DNA of 64,000 nt, taken from Alteromonas sp. a30 (GTDB lineage Bacteria; Pseudomonadota; Gammaproteobacteria; Enterobacterales; Alteromonadaceae). The translations under genes were made by a program, and so were the position numbers. Of the stretch, positions 19,545-28,457 are shown piece after piece; positions within the stretch are counted from its first letter, which is position 1, and each line of letters begins with the position of its first letter. Under the pieces are notes generated by a model. The model searched no databases. It was not told the origin of the DNA and saw only the letters and a list, made by a program, of their open reading frames with translations. The stretch spans positions 124,001-188,000 of the forward strand of contig NZ_JABEPE010000006.1 of assembly GCF_026788005.1 (NCBI RefSeq), written 5' to 3'.

Positions 19545-20361
19545 TACACCATTTGAAAAAGAAAAAGGGTTTCAATTTAGTCGCCAACACTTTAATCGGC
19601 TACGCAGCTTGGCGCATGAGTATTCAGGTATTCACGTTACAGATGATAAGTACGAAATGTATTACGCCCGTTTGGCTAAACGTTTGCGCAAACTTAATTT
19701 ACCGAATTTTACCGAGTATTTACAACGCGTTGAAAACGATCCTATTGAGTTTAAGGAGTTTATTAATGCGATTACCACGAATGTCACTTCATTTGATCGA
19801 GAGCCGTACCACTTCGAGTACCTCAAACAACAAATCAAAGAGCGAAATCTAGAAAGCTTATCCATATGGTCGGCAGGCTGTTCCTCTGGCGAAGAACCGT
19901 ATTCCATCATCATTAACTTATTCAATTTGGCCAAAGAATATCAACTCCCTTTTAGTATCTTGGGAACCGATTTGGATACCGATGTACTCTCGAAAGCCAG
20001 TAATGCTATTTACCCTCTAAAATCCATCGAAACCTACAACAAGAATACTAAGCGTCAGTTCTTTCTTAAAGGTACGGGAAAAAACGATGGATTTTGTCGC
20101 ATCAAATCCTGCTATCGCGATCTGGTTAAATATCAACAACTCAACTTGATAAGAAATTGGCGCCTCAATAAAACCTTCGACATTATATTTTGTCGCAATG
20201 TGATGATTTATTTCGAGAATGAAACTAAGCAGAAAATCATCCAAAAGTACGCTGATCACTTAGCTCCTTCAGGTTTGTTATTTTTGGGACACTCCGAATC
20301 TATCGGTAAAGATAACACCGACTTTGATAACGTCGGTAAGACGATTTATCGCAAACGTTAA
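19534..20361 (+). CDS. cheR: Chemoreceptor glutamate methyltransferase CheR
   Basis: A 275-residue SAM-dependent methyltransferase that methylates receptor glutamates. Visible are an N-terminal helical domain, TSFDREPYHF in place of the common TxFFR motif, the SAM loop WSAGCSSGEEPYS, and FCRNVMIYFENE near the C-terminus. GAGAAG at 19521-19526 precedes ATG 19534, so the upstream part of the open frame is not used. It overlaps the STAS gene. The WxxF tail of the operon's receptor is the expected docking site for CheR. Confidence 0.95.
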   Translation: MPVNTPFEKEKGFQFSRQHFNRLRSLAHEYSGIHVTDDKYEMYYARLAKRLRKLNLPNFTEYLQRVENDPIEFKEFINAITTNVTSFDREPYHFEYLKQQIKERNLESLSIWSAGCSSGEEPYSIIINLFNLAKEYQLPFSILGTDLDTDVLSKASNAIYPLKSIETYNKNTKRQFFLKGTGKNDGFCRIKSCYRDLVKYQQLNLIRNWRLNKTFDIIFCRNVMIYFENETKQKIIQKYADHLAPSGLLFLGHSESIGKDNTDFDNVGKTIYRKR

Positions 20362-20373
20362 AAGGGGTGGTAC

Positions 20374-20997
20374 ATGCTTAATTCATCTAATTCTCTACCT
20401 CTTTGCTTACCTGGCTTTGAACACATTAATCGTTACTTTGACAGACAAAATAAATCTAAAGTCGCCAAGATACTGCCTGGGGAATACTACGTCACAAAAG
20501 AAAATGAAGTGATTACAACCGTTTTGGGTTCTTGCATTTCAGTGTGTGTTAGCGACCCGACACTTGGCATTGGTGGAATGAACCATTTCATGTTGCCAAG
20601 TGGTTCGAATATGGATTTATTAAGTGATTCATTCCGATATGGTGATGTTGCAATGGAGCGTTTAGTCAACGACATCTTACGAAATGGCGGAGATAAAAAT
20701 CGGCTTGTTTTCAAAGCCTTTGGCGGGGGACAAATTATCAAAAATATGACATCTATAGGGCAACGCAACATCAGCTTTTTACATAAATTTATGACAATGG
20801 AGGGGTATAAACTGGCGGCATCGGATTTAGGAGGCCCCCATCCAAGAAAAGTGATGTTCTTTCCTTTAGAAGGCACGGTGAAAGTGAAACGCTTGCAACA
20901 TATGCACAACGATACGATCCTAGCTCGAGAAAACCGATATAAAAACGAGCTGAGCAAACAAGAGGAGGTTGCAGGTGATATCGACCTGTTTGACTAA
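20374..20997 (+). CDS. cheD: Chemoreceptor glutamine deamidase CheD
   Basis: A 207-residue CheD that deamidates receptor glutamines. The catalytic Cys is in VLGSCISVCV, the His in GGMNHFMLP, and the Thr in the conserved core; KAFGGGQ is also present. An AGGGG ribosome site precedes ATG 20374. The C-terminus is extended and ends DIDLFD, similar to the DVELF end of the divergent response regulator. The gene is three bases before cheB. Confidence 0.95.
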   Translation: MLNSSNSLPLCLPGFEHINRYFDRQNKSKVAKILPGEYYVTKENEVITTVLGSCISVCVSDPTLGIGGMNHFMLPSGSNMDLLSDSFRYGDVAMERLVNDILRNGGDKNRLVFKAFGGGQIIKNMTSIGQRNISFLHKFMTMEGYKLAASDLGGPHPRKVMFFPLEGTVKVKRLQHMHNDTILARENRYKNELSKQEEVAGDIDLFD

Positions 20998-21000
20998 ATA

Positions 21001-22086
21001 ATGAAAAAAATAAAAGTTCTCATCATTGATGACTCTCAGCTAATACAAGAGCTCCTAACAACCATTTTTAGTTCGGATAACCGCCTTAAGGTTGTAGGTT
21101 GTGCCAACGATCCCCACGAAGCCCGACAAATGATTAAGGATCTTAACCCAGACGTACTCACCTTGGATGTAGAGATGCCTCGCATGAATGGTATTACCTT
21201 CTTGAAAAATGTCATGCGGCTGCGCCCGATGCCCGTTGTGATGATTTCGACACTCACATCAGAAGGGTCACAAATTACCATGCAAGCCCTAGAGACAGGT
21301 GCCATCGACTTTGTTGAAAAACCAGTTCATCTCAATAAAATTTTGGAAGAATATAAACATACAATTATCAGCAAAGTCATGACTGCGGCTTCGGTTCCCA
21401 AAAGTAAATTATTACGATTTCAAAACCGACTAACAGCTGAAGAAAAAGCGAAAATTAAACCCATTGACATTCAGCGCGCAATGGCAATTAATATTCCCTC
21501 TCAACCCAGTAATAAAATTATTGCTATAGGTGGTTCAACGGGTGGATTAGAAGCATTAAGAGCTATGTTATCGAATACACGCTTTACCGGATGCGAGTCT
21601 ATCGTGGTTGCTTTACATCTACCGGGGAGTTTTACGGCTTCATACGCTAGGCGCTTAAACGAGTATTTACCTGTCACGGTAAAAGAAGCTGAGGAAGGAG
21701 AACGTATTTTACCCGGTCATGTGTATATTGCCCCAGGTGGTAAGCACTTAAAAATTAAACGAAGGGCGGTCGGGTATCAGTGTAAATTAGAAGAATCTGA
21801 CCCAGTAAACCGACATCGCCCGAGTGTTGATGTATTATTTGAGTCTGTTGCAGAACAAGCCAAAGCAGATGCTTTAGGCATTCTTCTTACGGGAATGGGC
21901 AAAGATGGTGCAGTTGGTTTGTTAAAAATACTACAAATGGGTGGACATACTTACGCACAAGATGAAGAATCAAGTGTAGTATGGGGAATGCCCGGTTCTG
22001 CGGTCGCAATAGATGCCGTTGCAACCGATAACGTTAAAGACTTAAATAAATTAGCAAGTGTTATTCCAGTGTTTGCAAAACAATAG
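21001..22086 (+). CDS. cheB: Chemoreceptor methylesterase/deamidase CheB
   Basis: A 361-residue CheB. A receiver domain (phospho-Asp in VLTLDVEMPRMNG, Lys in DFVEKPVHL) is joined by a linker to the methylesterase domain. Catalytic residues are Ser in IGGSTGGLEAL, His in VALHLPGSF and Asp in LTGMGKDGAVG. It is the last gene of the operon, with no clear intrinsic terminator behind it. With CheR and CheD it completes an adaptation module. Confidence 0.96.
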   Translation: MKKIKVLIIDDSQLIQELLTTIFSSDNRLKVVGCANDPHEARQMIKDLNPDVLTLDVEMPRMNGITFLKNVMRLRPMPVVMISTLTSEGSQITMQALETGAIDFVEKPVHLNKILEEYKHTIISKVMTAASVPKSKLLRFQNRLTAEEKAKIKPIDIQRAMAINIPSQPSNKIIAIGGSTGGLEALRAMLSNTRFTGCESIVVALHLPGSFTASYARRLNEYLPVTVKEAEEGERILPGHVYIAPGGKHLKIKRRAVGYQCKLEESDPVNRHRPSVDVLFESVAEQAKADALGILLTGMGKDGAVGLLKILQMGGHTYAQDEESSVVWGMPGSAVAIDAVATDNVKDLNKLASVIPVFAKQ

Positions 22087-22286
22087 GATGCGTTTAAGGC
22101 AAATGCGGTTTTACTAAACAGCGCAATTCGTGTTAAGTTGAGCCACGTCTACAAGGTTAAATTTATTAACCCAATTGAGTGCCTAAATGTGTTTCAGGAA
22201 GCAACAAATAAGTGCTTTAGGGATTGTGGTATCGGTCTTGCTCAAAAACCATAATGGTTTGTCAAGATGGTGTAAGGATATTAACA

Positions 22287-23015
22287 ATGAATAGCAGACA
22301 AAATTACATATCAAGCTTGCCCTTTTTAATTAATCATGGTCAAGCTAACTGGTGGGGACATCCAAGCCTGTCGCAACATTTTTGCGAATTCAATCAAGAA
22401 GCTTATCAGGACCATCTTTTTGATATGTTTAAAGTTAGATGCCCCGAGACAGTCAAGAAATCGGTCGTCAAGAGACGCTCGGAGTTTTTGGCTGGGCGTT
22501 ATTGTGCTCAAAAGGCCCTTGAAGAACTTGAACTTGATTCTCCAATTATACGGATAGGTCAGCACCGTGAGCCTATCTGGCCACAAGGTATTATGGGTGC
22601 AATAAGTCATACTACCGGACTTGCCACCGCAATTGTGAGCAACGACCCAAATGTGACAGGCTTAGGTATTGATGTCGAATTAACTGTTGAGCCCGATACA
22701 ATGGACAAAATCGGCAAACATATCATGCCGTTAGAAAACCTTGATATTTTGCACACAAAGGCATTGCTGCCTCAGGAAGTATTCACGTTAATTTTTTCCG
22801 TGAAAGAAAGCTTTTACAAAGCCGCTTACCCTCGTGTTCAACGCTTCTTTGATTTTAAAGCGGTAAATGTTGTCGAATTTGACGTGAACGAAAGGCGTAT
22901 TACCTTTAAAATCGCGGAAAAGCTCTGTGACACCTTACAAGTTGGGCGTGAAGTTAACGGTTACTATCACCGATTTTCCGATGATACTTGGGCAACTTTA
23001 GTGTGTTTGGATTAG
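22287..23015 (+). CDS. 4'-phosphopantetheinyl transferase (EntD/Sfp superfamily)
   Basis: A 242-residue protein that would transfer phosphopantetheine from CoA to carrier proteins. It has the family's RRSEFLAGRYCAQKAL, GAISHTTGLATAIV, LGIDVEL (metal-binding Asp) and FSVKESFYKAAYP (Glu/Lys). The frame opens at 22224, but AAGGA at 22274-22278 points to ATG 22287. No PKS or NRPS gene is in the window, so its target carrier protein is unknown. Its 3' end overlaps the convergent gene by 62 bp. Confidence 0.92.
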   Translation: MNSRQNYISSLPFLINHGQANWWGHPSLSQHFCEFNQEAYQDHLFDMFKVRCPETVKKSVVKRRSEFLAGRYCAQKALEELELDSPIIRIGQHREPIWPQGIMGAISHTTGLATAIVSNDPNVTGLGIDVELTVEPDTMDKIGKHIMPLENLDILHTKALLPQEVFTLIFSVKESFYKAAYPRVQRFFDFKAVNVVEFDVNERRITFKIAEKLCDTLQVGREVNGYYHRFSDDTWATLVCLD

Positions 23016-23802
23016 CAGCCTCAGGTTGAGCCTTTAATATGTCCTCCTGAGGTAAGCCTTTCAACCTCGCATCGATATACTTCTGATAATCATCTTTCTT
23101 TGAACAACTTACTTGCCCACCCATTATCCCTCCTAGCACCGCGATAGTCTTATTGATCCTGCTATCACAATTCACCCGAGCAGGTTTTGGTCGTCCGATA
23201 CCAAACCTTTTAGGTTCATATTTCCTATCAGGCAGTCTAACCGTGTCTTTGTTAGTGAAGTACTCATTTATCCTTGCTTGCGACAATGCATTTAGTGCAT
23301 TTCGATTTAGATTTTCCAGATACTTACCGGTATTTGTAGCACCAGAAAATTGCTTAAATAACTCGGCAGGTGGTCTCGACGGCAAACTTGTAGCGTCCGC
23401 TTGAGTTTGGGGTTGAACAGGCTTTTGCATTTCGGCACTCGGCGACTCTTGATTAGTCTTTTCATCAGTACGCTTTTGAATAGTGTTTTTTTCCTTTGTG
23501 GATTCAATCGCTGGCAATGAGGCTTTAGTTTTTTCTTGTTCCAAAACCTGTTCAGGTTCCAGATTATCCGATGATGAGGTTTGCTTAAACAACGCTGCAT
23601 CAACAAGGTAACTCTGAATAGGTTGCACCGGTAACGAATTTGAAAGCTCATTACCCTGAGTGGTATCTCGCTCATACTGTAGCAATAAGACGATAAAAAT
23701 ATGGAAAATAATCGCAACTGAGACATATCCCCACGGGAAAGGTTTAGAGATGGGAGTCCGGCGCAATGCCGCAGGTGGAGGATAGATGGAAACGTTAAGC
23801 AC
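22954..23802 (-). CDS. Single-pass TonB/TolA-like protein of unknown function
   Basis: A 282-residue protein I cannot name. A proline-rich N-terminus is followed by one transmembrane helix (about residues 28-43). Then comes a Glu/Lys/Gln/Pro-rich periplasmic linker (about 45-150) as in TonB- or TolA-type proteins, and a conserved-looking C-terminal part with two cysteines (VNCDSR and VSCSKKDDYQKYIDARL). It lacks a TonB YP motif. The 3' 62 bp overlap the convergent phosphopantetheinyl transferase gene. Confidence 0.75.
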   Translation of the reverse strand: MLNVSIYPPPAALRRTPISKPFPWGYVSVAIIFHIFIVLLLQYERDTTQGNELSNSLPVQPIQSYLVDAALFKQTSSSDNLEPEQVLEQEKTKASLPAIESTKEKNTIQKRTDEKTNQESPSAEMQKPVQPQTQADATSLPSRPPAELFKQFSGATNTGKYLENLNRNALNALSQARINEYFTNKDTVRLPDRKYEPKRFGIGRPKPARVNCDSRINKTIAVLGGIMGGQVSCSKKDDYQKYIDARLKGLPQEDILKAQPEAANPNTLKLPKYHRKIGDSNR

Positions 23803-23921
23803 TACAAAATCAAACAGTTAACTACTGCTATTTTGACTCACTCAATAAAAATTAGTTCACCAATAGACTGGGTTAATTTGGTATTTACGGCATTAGATGT
23901 CACGGAAACACAGCGGAGATA

Positions 23922-24305
23922 TTAAGAATTGATTTGTTTAGCTCGTTGGCAAAGCTTCAAATTAGCGACATGAGCAAAAATGATGAGCATTGCGCCCACA
24001 GCTATTGTGAAGGGCTCGTAAGTCTCACCAAATACATCTTTATTCCAATAAATCATGCCACCTAACGCAATACTCACAATGGGGTAAACTTGCTTGTGAT
24101 AACGATAGAAGCCTGAGAAGACAGCCCAAAAACCAGCAATCAACGAAATAATCAAAATGCTACGTTCAAACCAATCTTGTGCGACAAAGCTTGCACTCAT
24201 TAATGGAATGAGTGGCAACAACACAGGTAATAACAGGCAATGAGCAGCACAAAGGCTGGAAGCCCAAATACCAAATTTATCTAGAATGCGTGTTTTAATT
24301 TGCAT
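23922..24305 (-). CDS. MerC-family membrane protein
   Basis: A 127-residue inner-membrane protein with four hydrophobic helices and the MerC-type motif SSLCAAHCLLLPVLLPL in helix 1 (cysteine pair with His). MerC proteins transport mercuric ion in mer operons, but chromosomal homologues without merRTPA may handle other metals. The frame opens far upstream (24476). ATG 24305 gives the family start MQIKTRILDKFG and lies just behind a Zur-type operator, so I prefer it. The upstream 24306-24476 part of the frame overlaps yibQ and is probably not translated. Confidence 0.85.
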   Translation of the reverse strand: MQIKTRILDKFGIWASSLCAAHCLLLPVLLPLIPLMSASFVAQDWFERSILIISLIAGFWAVFSGFYRYHKQVYPIVSIALGGMIYWNKDVFGETYEPFTIAVGAMLIIFAHVANLKLCQRAKQINS

Positions 24306-24340
24306 AGCTCTATTAAATTGAACAAACCATGAGTTTAAAC

Positions 24341-24363
24341 GGGATGATATAATATAACATTTA
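24341..24363 (-). promoter_or_regulatory. Zur-type operator upstream of merC
   Basis: The 23-bp sequence matches 19 positions of the gammaproteobacterial Zur palindrome as I remember it (GAAATGTTATA-N-TATAACATTTC). The right half TATAACATTT is perfect. It ends 36 bp upstream of the merC-family start and covers the candidate -10 box. Repression of this gene under zinc sufficiency is inferred. Confidence 0.7.
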
Positions 24364-24376
24364 GTCTGAGATACAA
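24349..24376 (-). promoter_or_regulatory. Candidate sigma-70 promoter of the merC-family gene
   Basis: On the minus strand, TTGTAT (complement of 24371-24376) and TATTAT (complement of 24349-24354) are 16 bp apart. The -10 falls inside the Zur-like palindrome, as expected for repression by occlusion. Confidence 0.45.
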
Positions 24377-24438
24377 GATCGTACAAATAAAAAACATGAG
24401 AAAAATGCAGATATGAATAAAACAATGTTCTAAAGGGT

Positions 24439-25353
24439 TTATTCTTGCGACTCGGGAAGCTTAGAAAAACGCGCATTTTCCCGATACCGATTCATCGCTA
24501 GCTGACCGTGCTTGCCAAGAATCAATTCACTAAGAGGTACTAACCTTACTCCCTCCTCAGCTAATTCAGGTAAGTGCTGTTTAAGGTAAGACAATGTTTG
24601 CGGATGTGGATGGGCAATGCCTACTGCTTGACCGTATTTATTGGCAATACGACGTAGTCGTTTAAATTGCATAGCAATATGACGTGGCTCTGGGATGTGA
24701 TCTAAAAACACATGTCGGTGCAGGCTCGGCACTCCCATCTTGTTTGCGATATTCTCAGCGCGACTGTACTTCGTTGTGCGACTATCAACAAAATACAAAC
24801 CTGTATCGTGGAGATATTCCATTGTTGCTGTCATCGGCAATGTTAACTGCGTCAATTTGCTGCCCATATGATTATTAATTGCAATCGCATTTGGGACACT
24901 TTCATGAGCAGCCGCTAAGCTCGACTTAATATCTTGAGGATACATATTTGCTGTTAATGCACCCGGTCCAAGGGATTTACCCGATAATGCTTCCATAGGA
25001 ACATGCATCATCACTTCGCGTTGTTGTTGCTCTGCCAATTGAGAAAATGAGATGGAGTAGGGGGTATGAGGCAAAATGGAAAAAGTCACTTCACTCGGCA
25101 ATGTAAATGCATTGATGTCTTCGGATTTATAACCAATATCGTCGATGATTAATGCAATATCTGCGGCTTTTACTTGATGGCAAATGAAGGAGGCGGCTAA
25201 AAAAAAGATAAACGCCCACTGTGACCGGAATAATTTACTATCCAGCCGAACAGAAAGCGTTTTTTTAAGTTCACATTTAAACGTGACTTTTTCTGTTCCA
25301 ACAAGTTGCTTCCAAACAGAAACAACTGCCTTACAGATATTATTGTTGCGCAC
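24439..25353 (-). CDS. Divergent polysaccharide deacetylase, YibQ family
   Basis: A 304-residue exported protein. The N-terminal 45 residues lead to a hydrophobic signal (AFIFFLAASFICHQVKAA) and then the family core ALIIDDIGYKSEDI, MHVPMEA, NNHMGSKLTQ and FVDSRTTKYS. The order gpmI-envC-yibQ is conserved in E. coli and relatives, linking it to the envelope. The start at GTG 25353 is uncertain because no better ATG occurs before the signal sequence and the ribosome site is weak. Enzymatic activity of this group is not established. Confidence 0.85.
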   Translation of the reverse strand: MRNNNICKAVVSVWKQLVGTEKVTFKCELKKTLSVRLDSKLFRSQWAFIFFLAASFICHQVKAADIALIIDDIGYKSEDINAFTLPSEVTFSILPHTPYSISFSQLAEQQQREVMMHVPMEALSGKSLGPGALTANMYPQDIKSSLAAAHESVPNAIAINNHMGSKLTQLTLPMTATMEYLHDTGLYFVDSRTTKYSRAENIANKMGVPSLHRHVFLDHIPEPRHIAMQFKRLRRIANKYGQAVGIAHPHPQTLSYLKQHLPELAEEGVRLVPLSELILGKHGQLAMNRYRENARFSKLPESQE

Positions 25354-25467
25354 GGCTTTTATTAAGCTCTATTATTTTTTTAGGCTTTGATTATCGTTGA
25401 TAAGAATTAGTATCAACCTTGGCCTCATTATAGATAAACAGATCATATAATCCACTAATCTTTGCAA

Positions 25468-26661
25468 TTATTTCTGTAGCCATTTTGATGGATTAACAGG
25501 CTGTCCTTTATGCCGGATCTCGAAGTACAAAGAGGGTTGGTTTTGACCACCACTTTGACCTAGCAAAGCAATAGTTTCGCCCGCTTCAACATAATCACCC
25601 ACTTGTTTTAACAAGGCTTGATTATGTCCGTAAAGGCTCATGTAACCGTCGCCATGATCTAAAATTGTCATCAAACCAAAGCCTCGTAACCAATCGGAAA
25701 ACAACACTTTCCCATGATGAATAGCACGGATGGGATTTCCTGAGTCACCATAGAATAAAACCCCCTTCCAACGCACTTGTCCTTGCCTGCGTTTACCAAA
25801 CAATTTTCTTAAGCGACCATCCGCAGGTTTCAGCAATTTTCCCCTAAACGGCTCGATGCCCGTTAACTCTTGGGCATTTCGTTCCAACTCATTACGAGCA
25901 TCCTCCAGTGCTTGAACTAAATTTTGCTCATTAATTTGCAATTGCTCTATCTGAGCCGCTTCATTATCGATGACATTGTTAAGAGCGGCGAGCGTGTCTT
26001 CTCTTTCTTTTTGCTGTGCAAGCAAGGTTTGCTTTTGTTGTAGTTGTTTTTCTTTTTCTGCTTGCAGCTTTTCGTTAGATTCTTTTAACTTTTTGGCGAC
26101 ATCTAGGAGTTCTGACACGAGTGCTTCGAATTGTTTAATTTGATCTTGGCGCGCAAAATTTAGATAACGATAGTACACTAACATACGCTCAAACTTACCC
26201 GCATCCTCCTGATTCAAAAGCATTTTAGTGTAATCGTTGTTACCGCTCATATACGCACTGCGCATTTGCTTCGCCAGTAAATTTTGCTGGTTATTTTTAC
26301 GCTTGAGCAATAACGCTTTTTCCTTCACTAACTGTTTTTGTTCCGACAAATTGTCTTCTATGCGCCTATCACTCACCACAATATCTTGCGTTAATGAGGA
26401 GATACTTAATTCAGCTTTTCTCAAACGTTGTTGCAAACGTTTAGCTTCGTTTAGTCGAGCATGTAATTGAGATTGGCGATTTTTTATTTGAGATTGAATT
26501 TCTTGAAGAGCTTTTTCGGGTTGTTCAGAATCATCTTCTTGAGCAAAGGCAAAATGAGGCCCCAACAAAAAGGCCAATAGTGAAAGAAATAAAGTGACTA
26601 AAACAGTGAAGCTAAGCGGCCTTGCTTGCTTCATTGTCCAGTTCTGTTTTAGCCACTTCAT
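25468..26661 (-). CDS. envC: Murein hydrolase activator EnvC (degenerate LytM factor)
   Basis: About 397 residues: a signal peptide, a long two-part coiled coil (about 45-265) and a C-terminal M23/LytM domain (about 275-397; HHGKVLFSDWLRGFG, LYGHNQALLKQVGD, QPSLYFEIRHKGQPVNP). The usual catalytic HxH is replaced by YFE, as in EnvC, which activates the amidases AmiA/AmiB at the divisome rather than cutting peptidoglycan. TTG 26667, ATG 26661 and ATG 26634 are all possible starts; the last gives the tidiest signal peptide. It follows gpmI by about 25-50 bp. Confidence 0.92.
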   Translation of the reverse strand: MKWLKQNWTMKQARPLSFTVLVTLFLSLLAFLLGPHFAFAQEDDSEQPEKALQEIQSQIKNRQSQLHARLNEAKRLQQRLRKAELSISSLTQDIVVSDRRIEDNLSEQKQLVKEKALLLKRKNNQQNLLAKQMRSAYMSGNNDYTKMLLNQEDAGKFERMLVYYRYLNFARQDQIKQFEALVSELLDVAKKLKESNEKLQAEKEKQLQQKQTLLAQQKEREDTLAALNNVIDNEAAQIEQLQINEQNLVQALEDARNELERNAQELTGIEPFRGKLLKPADGRLRKLFGKRRQGQVRWKGVLFYGDSGNPIRAIHHGKVLFSDWLRGFGLMTILDHGDGYMSLYGHNQALLKQVGDYVEAGETIALLGQSGGQNQPSLYFEIRHKGQPVNPSKWLQK

Positions 26662-26685
26662 ATTCAAAGAATGTAGTCCAGCAGG

Positions 26686-28224
26686 TTATGCGCTAGGCAA
26701 GATCATGATTGGTTTTCCGGTCATTTCCGTTGGTGGTTCCATTCCCATTAAATGCAGTATTGTGGGAGCAACATCACTTAAAGTAGCTCCTTCACGAGAC
26801 TGAGCATCCCGACCAACATATATGAAAGGCACTAATTCACTAGTATGAGCCGTATGCGCTTGACCAGTTGTAGTATCTAACATTTGCTCAGCGTTACCGT
26901 GATCAGCCGTAATTAAACACTCACCGCCCACGTCTTTTAGCGCCTCAACAACGCGGCCAATGCTGGTATCTACAGCTTCGCATGCTTTCACAGCAGCTTC
27001 ATATACCCCTGTGTGACCAACCATATCGCCATTGGGATAGTTACACACAATAAAGTCATATTCTTGAGATTTAATCGCATCCACCAGCTTATTAGTGAGT
27101 TCTTCAGAATTCATTTCCGGTTGCAAGTCATAAGTTGCAACATCAGGAGAAGAAACCAAAACGCGCTCTTCGCCCTCGTAAGTGTCTTCACGTCCACCAC
27201 TAAAGAAGAAGGTTACGTGAGCATATTTTTCGGTTTCAGAAATACGCAACTGAGTACGCTTATGATTGGCAAGCCATTCACCCAACACGTTTTTCAGTTC
27301 TTCTGGAGGGAAGGCAACCTGAGACTGGATATCCGCAGCGTATTGAGTGAGTGACACAAAGCCCGTAAGCTTAGGCACGACTTCACGCTTAAAGCCAGTA
27401 AAATCTGCATCGGTAAAGGCGCGAGAAATTTGTCGGGCACGGTCCGCTCTAAAATTAGCAAAGAACACCACATCCCCTTCTTGGATTGGCTCAGCATCAC
27501 CGATAAGCGTCGCATTCACAAATTCATCGTTCTCATCGCGCTCATACGCTGCACTTAATCCTTCCACTGCACTCGCTGAGGTGTAATCAGCTTTACCTAA
27601 CGTCAACATATCGTAAGCTTTTTGAATGCGATCCCAGCGTTGGTCTCTATCCATTGCATAATAACGCCCAATAAGCGATGCGGTCTTACCCACGCCTAGG
27701 GTTTCAAACAATGCATCAGCTTGCTTTAAGGACGCCTCAGCGCTTCGTGGTGGCGTATCTCGCCCATCTAGAAAGGCATGTAAGAAGATCTTCTTTGCAC
27801 CTTTTTCAGCAGCCGCTTTAATCAAAGCAAAAATATGATCATTATGGCTATGCACACCACCTGGAGAAAGCAATCCCATGATATGCACCGCCTTATCTTG
27901 CGCGACGGCTTTTTGTAGATTCGACTCAATAACAGGGTTTGTTGCAAATTCACCGTCTTGAATGGCTTTAGTAATGCGCGTGAAATCTTGATACACCACA
28001 CGACCAGCGCCCAAATTAACATGGCCCACTTCGGAATTACCCATCTGCCCATCTGGCAAGCCAACATCCAATCCCGATCCTGAAATTAGAGTATGAGGGC
28101 AAGATGCCCATAAATGATCAAGGACAGGCGTTTTCGCGTTGGCAATGGCATTATTCTCCAATTCTTCGCGATGACCCCATCCATCTAAAATGACTAACAC
28201 AAAAGGTTTTTTAACTGGATTCAT
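26686..28224 (-). CDS. gpmI: 2,3-bisphosphoglycerate-independent phosphoglycerate mutase
   Basis: A 512-residue Mn-dependent enzyme interconverting 3- and 2-phosphoglycerate. The N-terminal [12 protein letters not shown] and [19 protein letters not shown] (catalytic Ser) are diagnostic, as are [20 protein letters not shown] and [12 protein letters not shown] 28230 and ATG 28224 compete behind GGAGA; I choose the ATG for its match to the family start. First gene of the gpmI-envC-yibQ set. Confidence 0.96.
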   Translation of the reverse strand: MNPVKKPFVLVILDGWGHREELENNAIANAKTPVLDHLWASCPHTLISGSGLDVGLPDGQMGNSEVGHVNLGAGRVVYQDFTRITKAIQDGEFATNPVIESNLQKAVAQDKAVHIMGLLSPGGVHSHNDHIFALIKAAAEKGAKKIFLHAFLDGRDTPPRSAEASLKQADALFETLGVGKTASLIGRYYAMDRDQRWDRIQKAYDMLTLGKADYTSASAVEGLSAAYERDENDEFVNATLIGDAEPIQEGDVVFFANFRADRARQISRAFTDADFTGFKREVVPKLTGFVSLTQYAADIQSQVAFPPEELKNVLGEWLANHKRTQLRISETEKYAHVTFFFSGGREDTYEGEERVLVSSPDVATYDLQPEMNSEELTNKLVDAIKSQEYDFIVCNYPNGDMVGHTGVYEAAVKACEAVDTSIGRVVEALKDVGGECLITADHGNAEQMLDTTTGQAHTAHTSELVPFIYVGRDAQSREGATLSDVAPTILHLMGMEPPTEMTGKPIMILPSA

Positions 28225-28457
28225 GAACACGTTTCTCCAAACAATTCTTTTCGTACTTCAATTTAACTTCGGACATGTCGTCGCACATGTTTGATTAGGT
28301 TTCAAACACCTTTGCACCACTACGTTGTCGCATTTTATTCTTGTTTGGGTACAGGGAAAAAGCGCTTAACGGCCTTTTTAAACTAGCGTCTGTGTACAAT
28401 TTCTATATACTTTGCAGACTTTTTTCAGATGACTTTAACGTAAGGCTATATTGATTT

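Noticed and set aside
24306-24476. N-terminal extension of the merC-family frame
   Set aside because: It overlaps yibQ and contains the Zur-like operator and promoter; the family start is at 24305.
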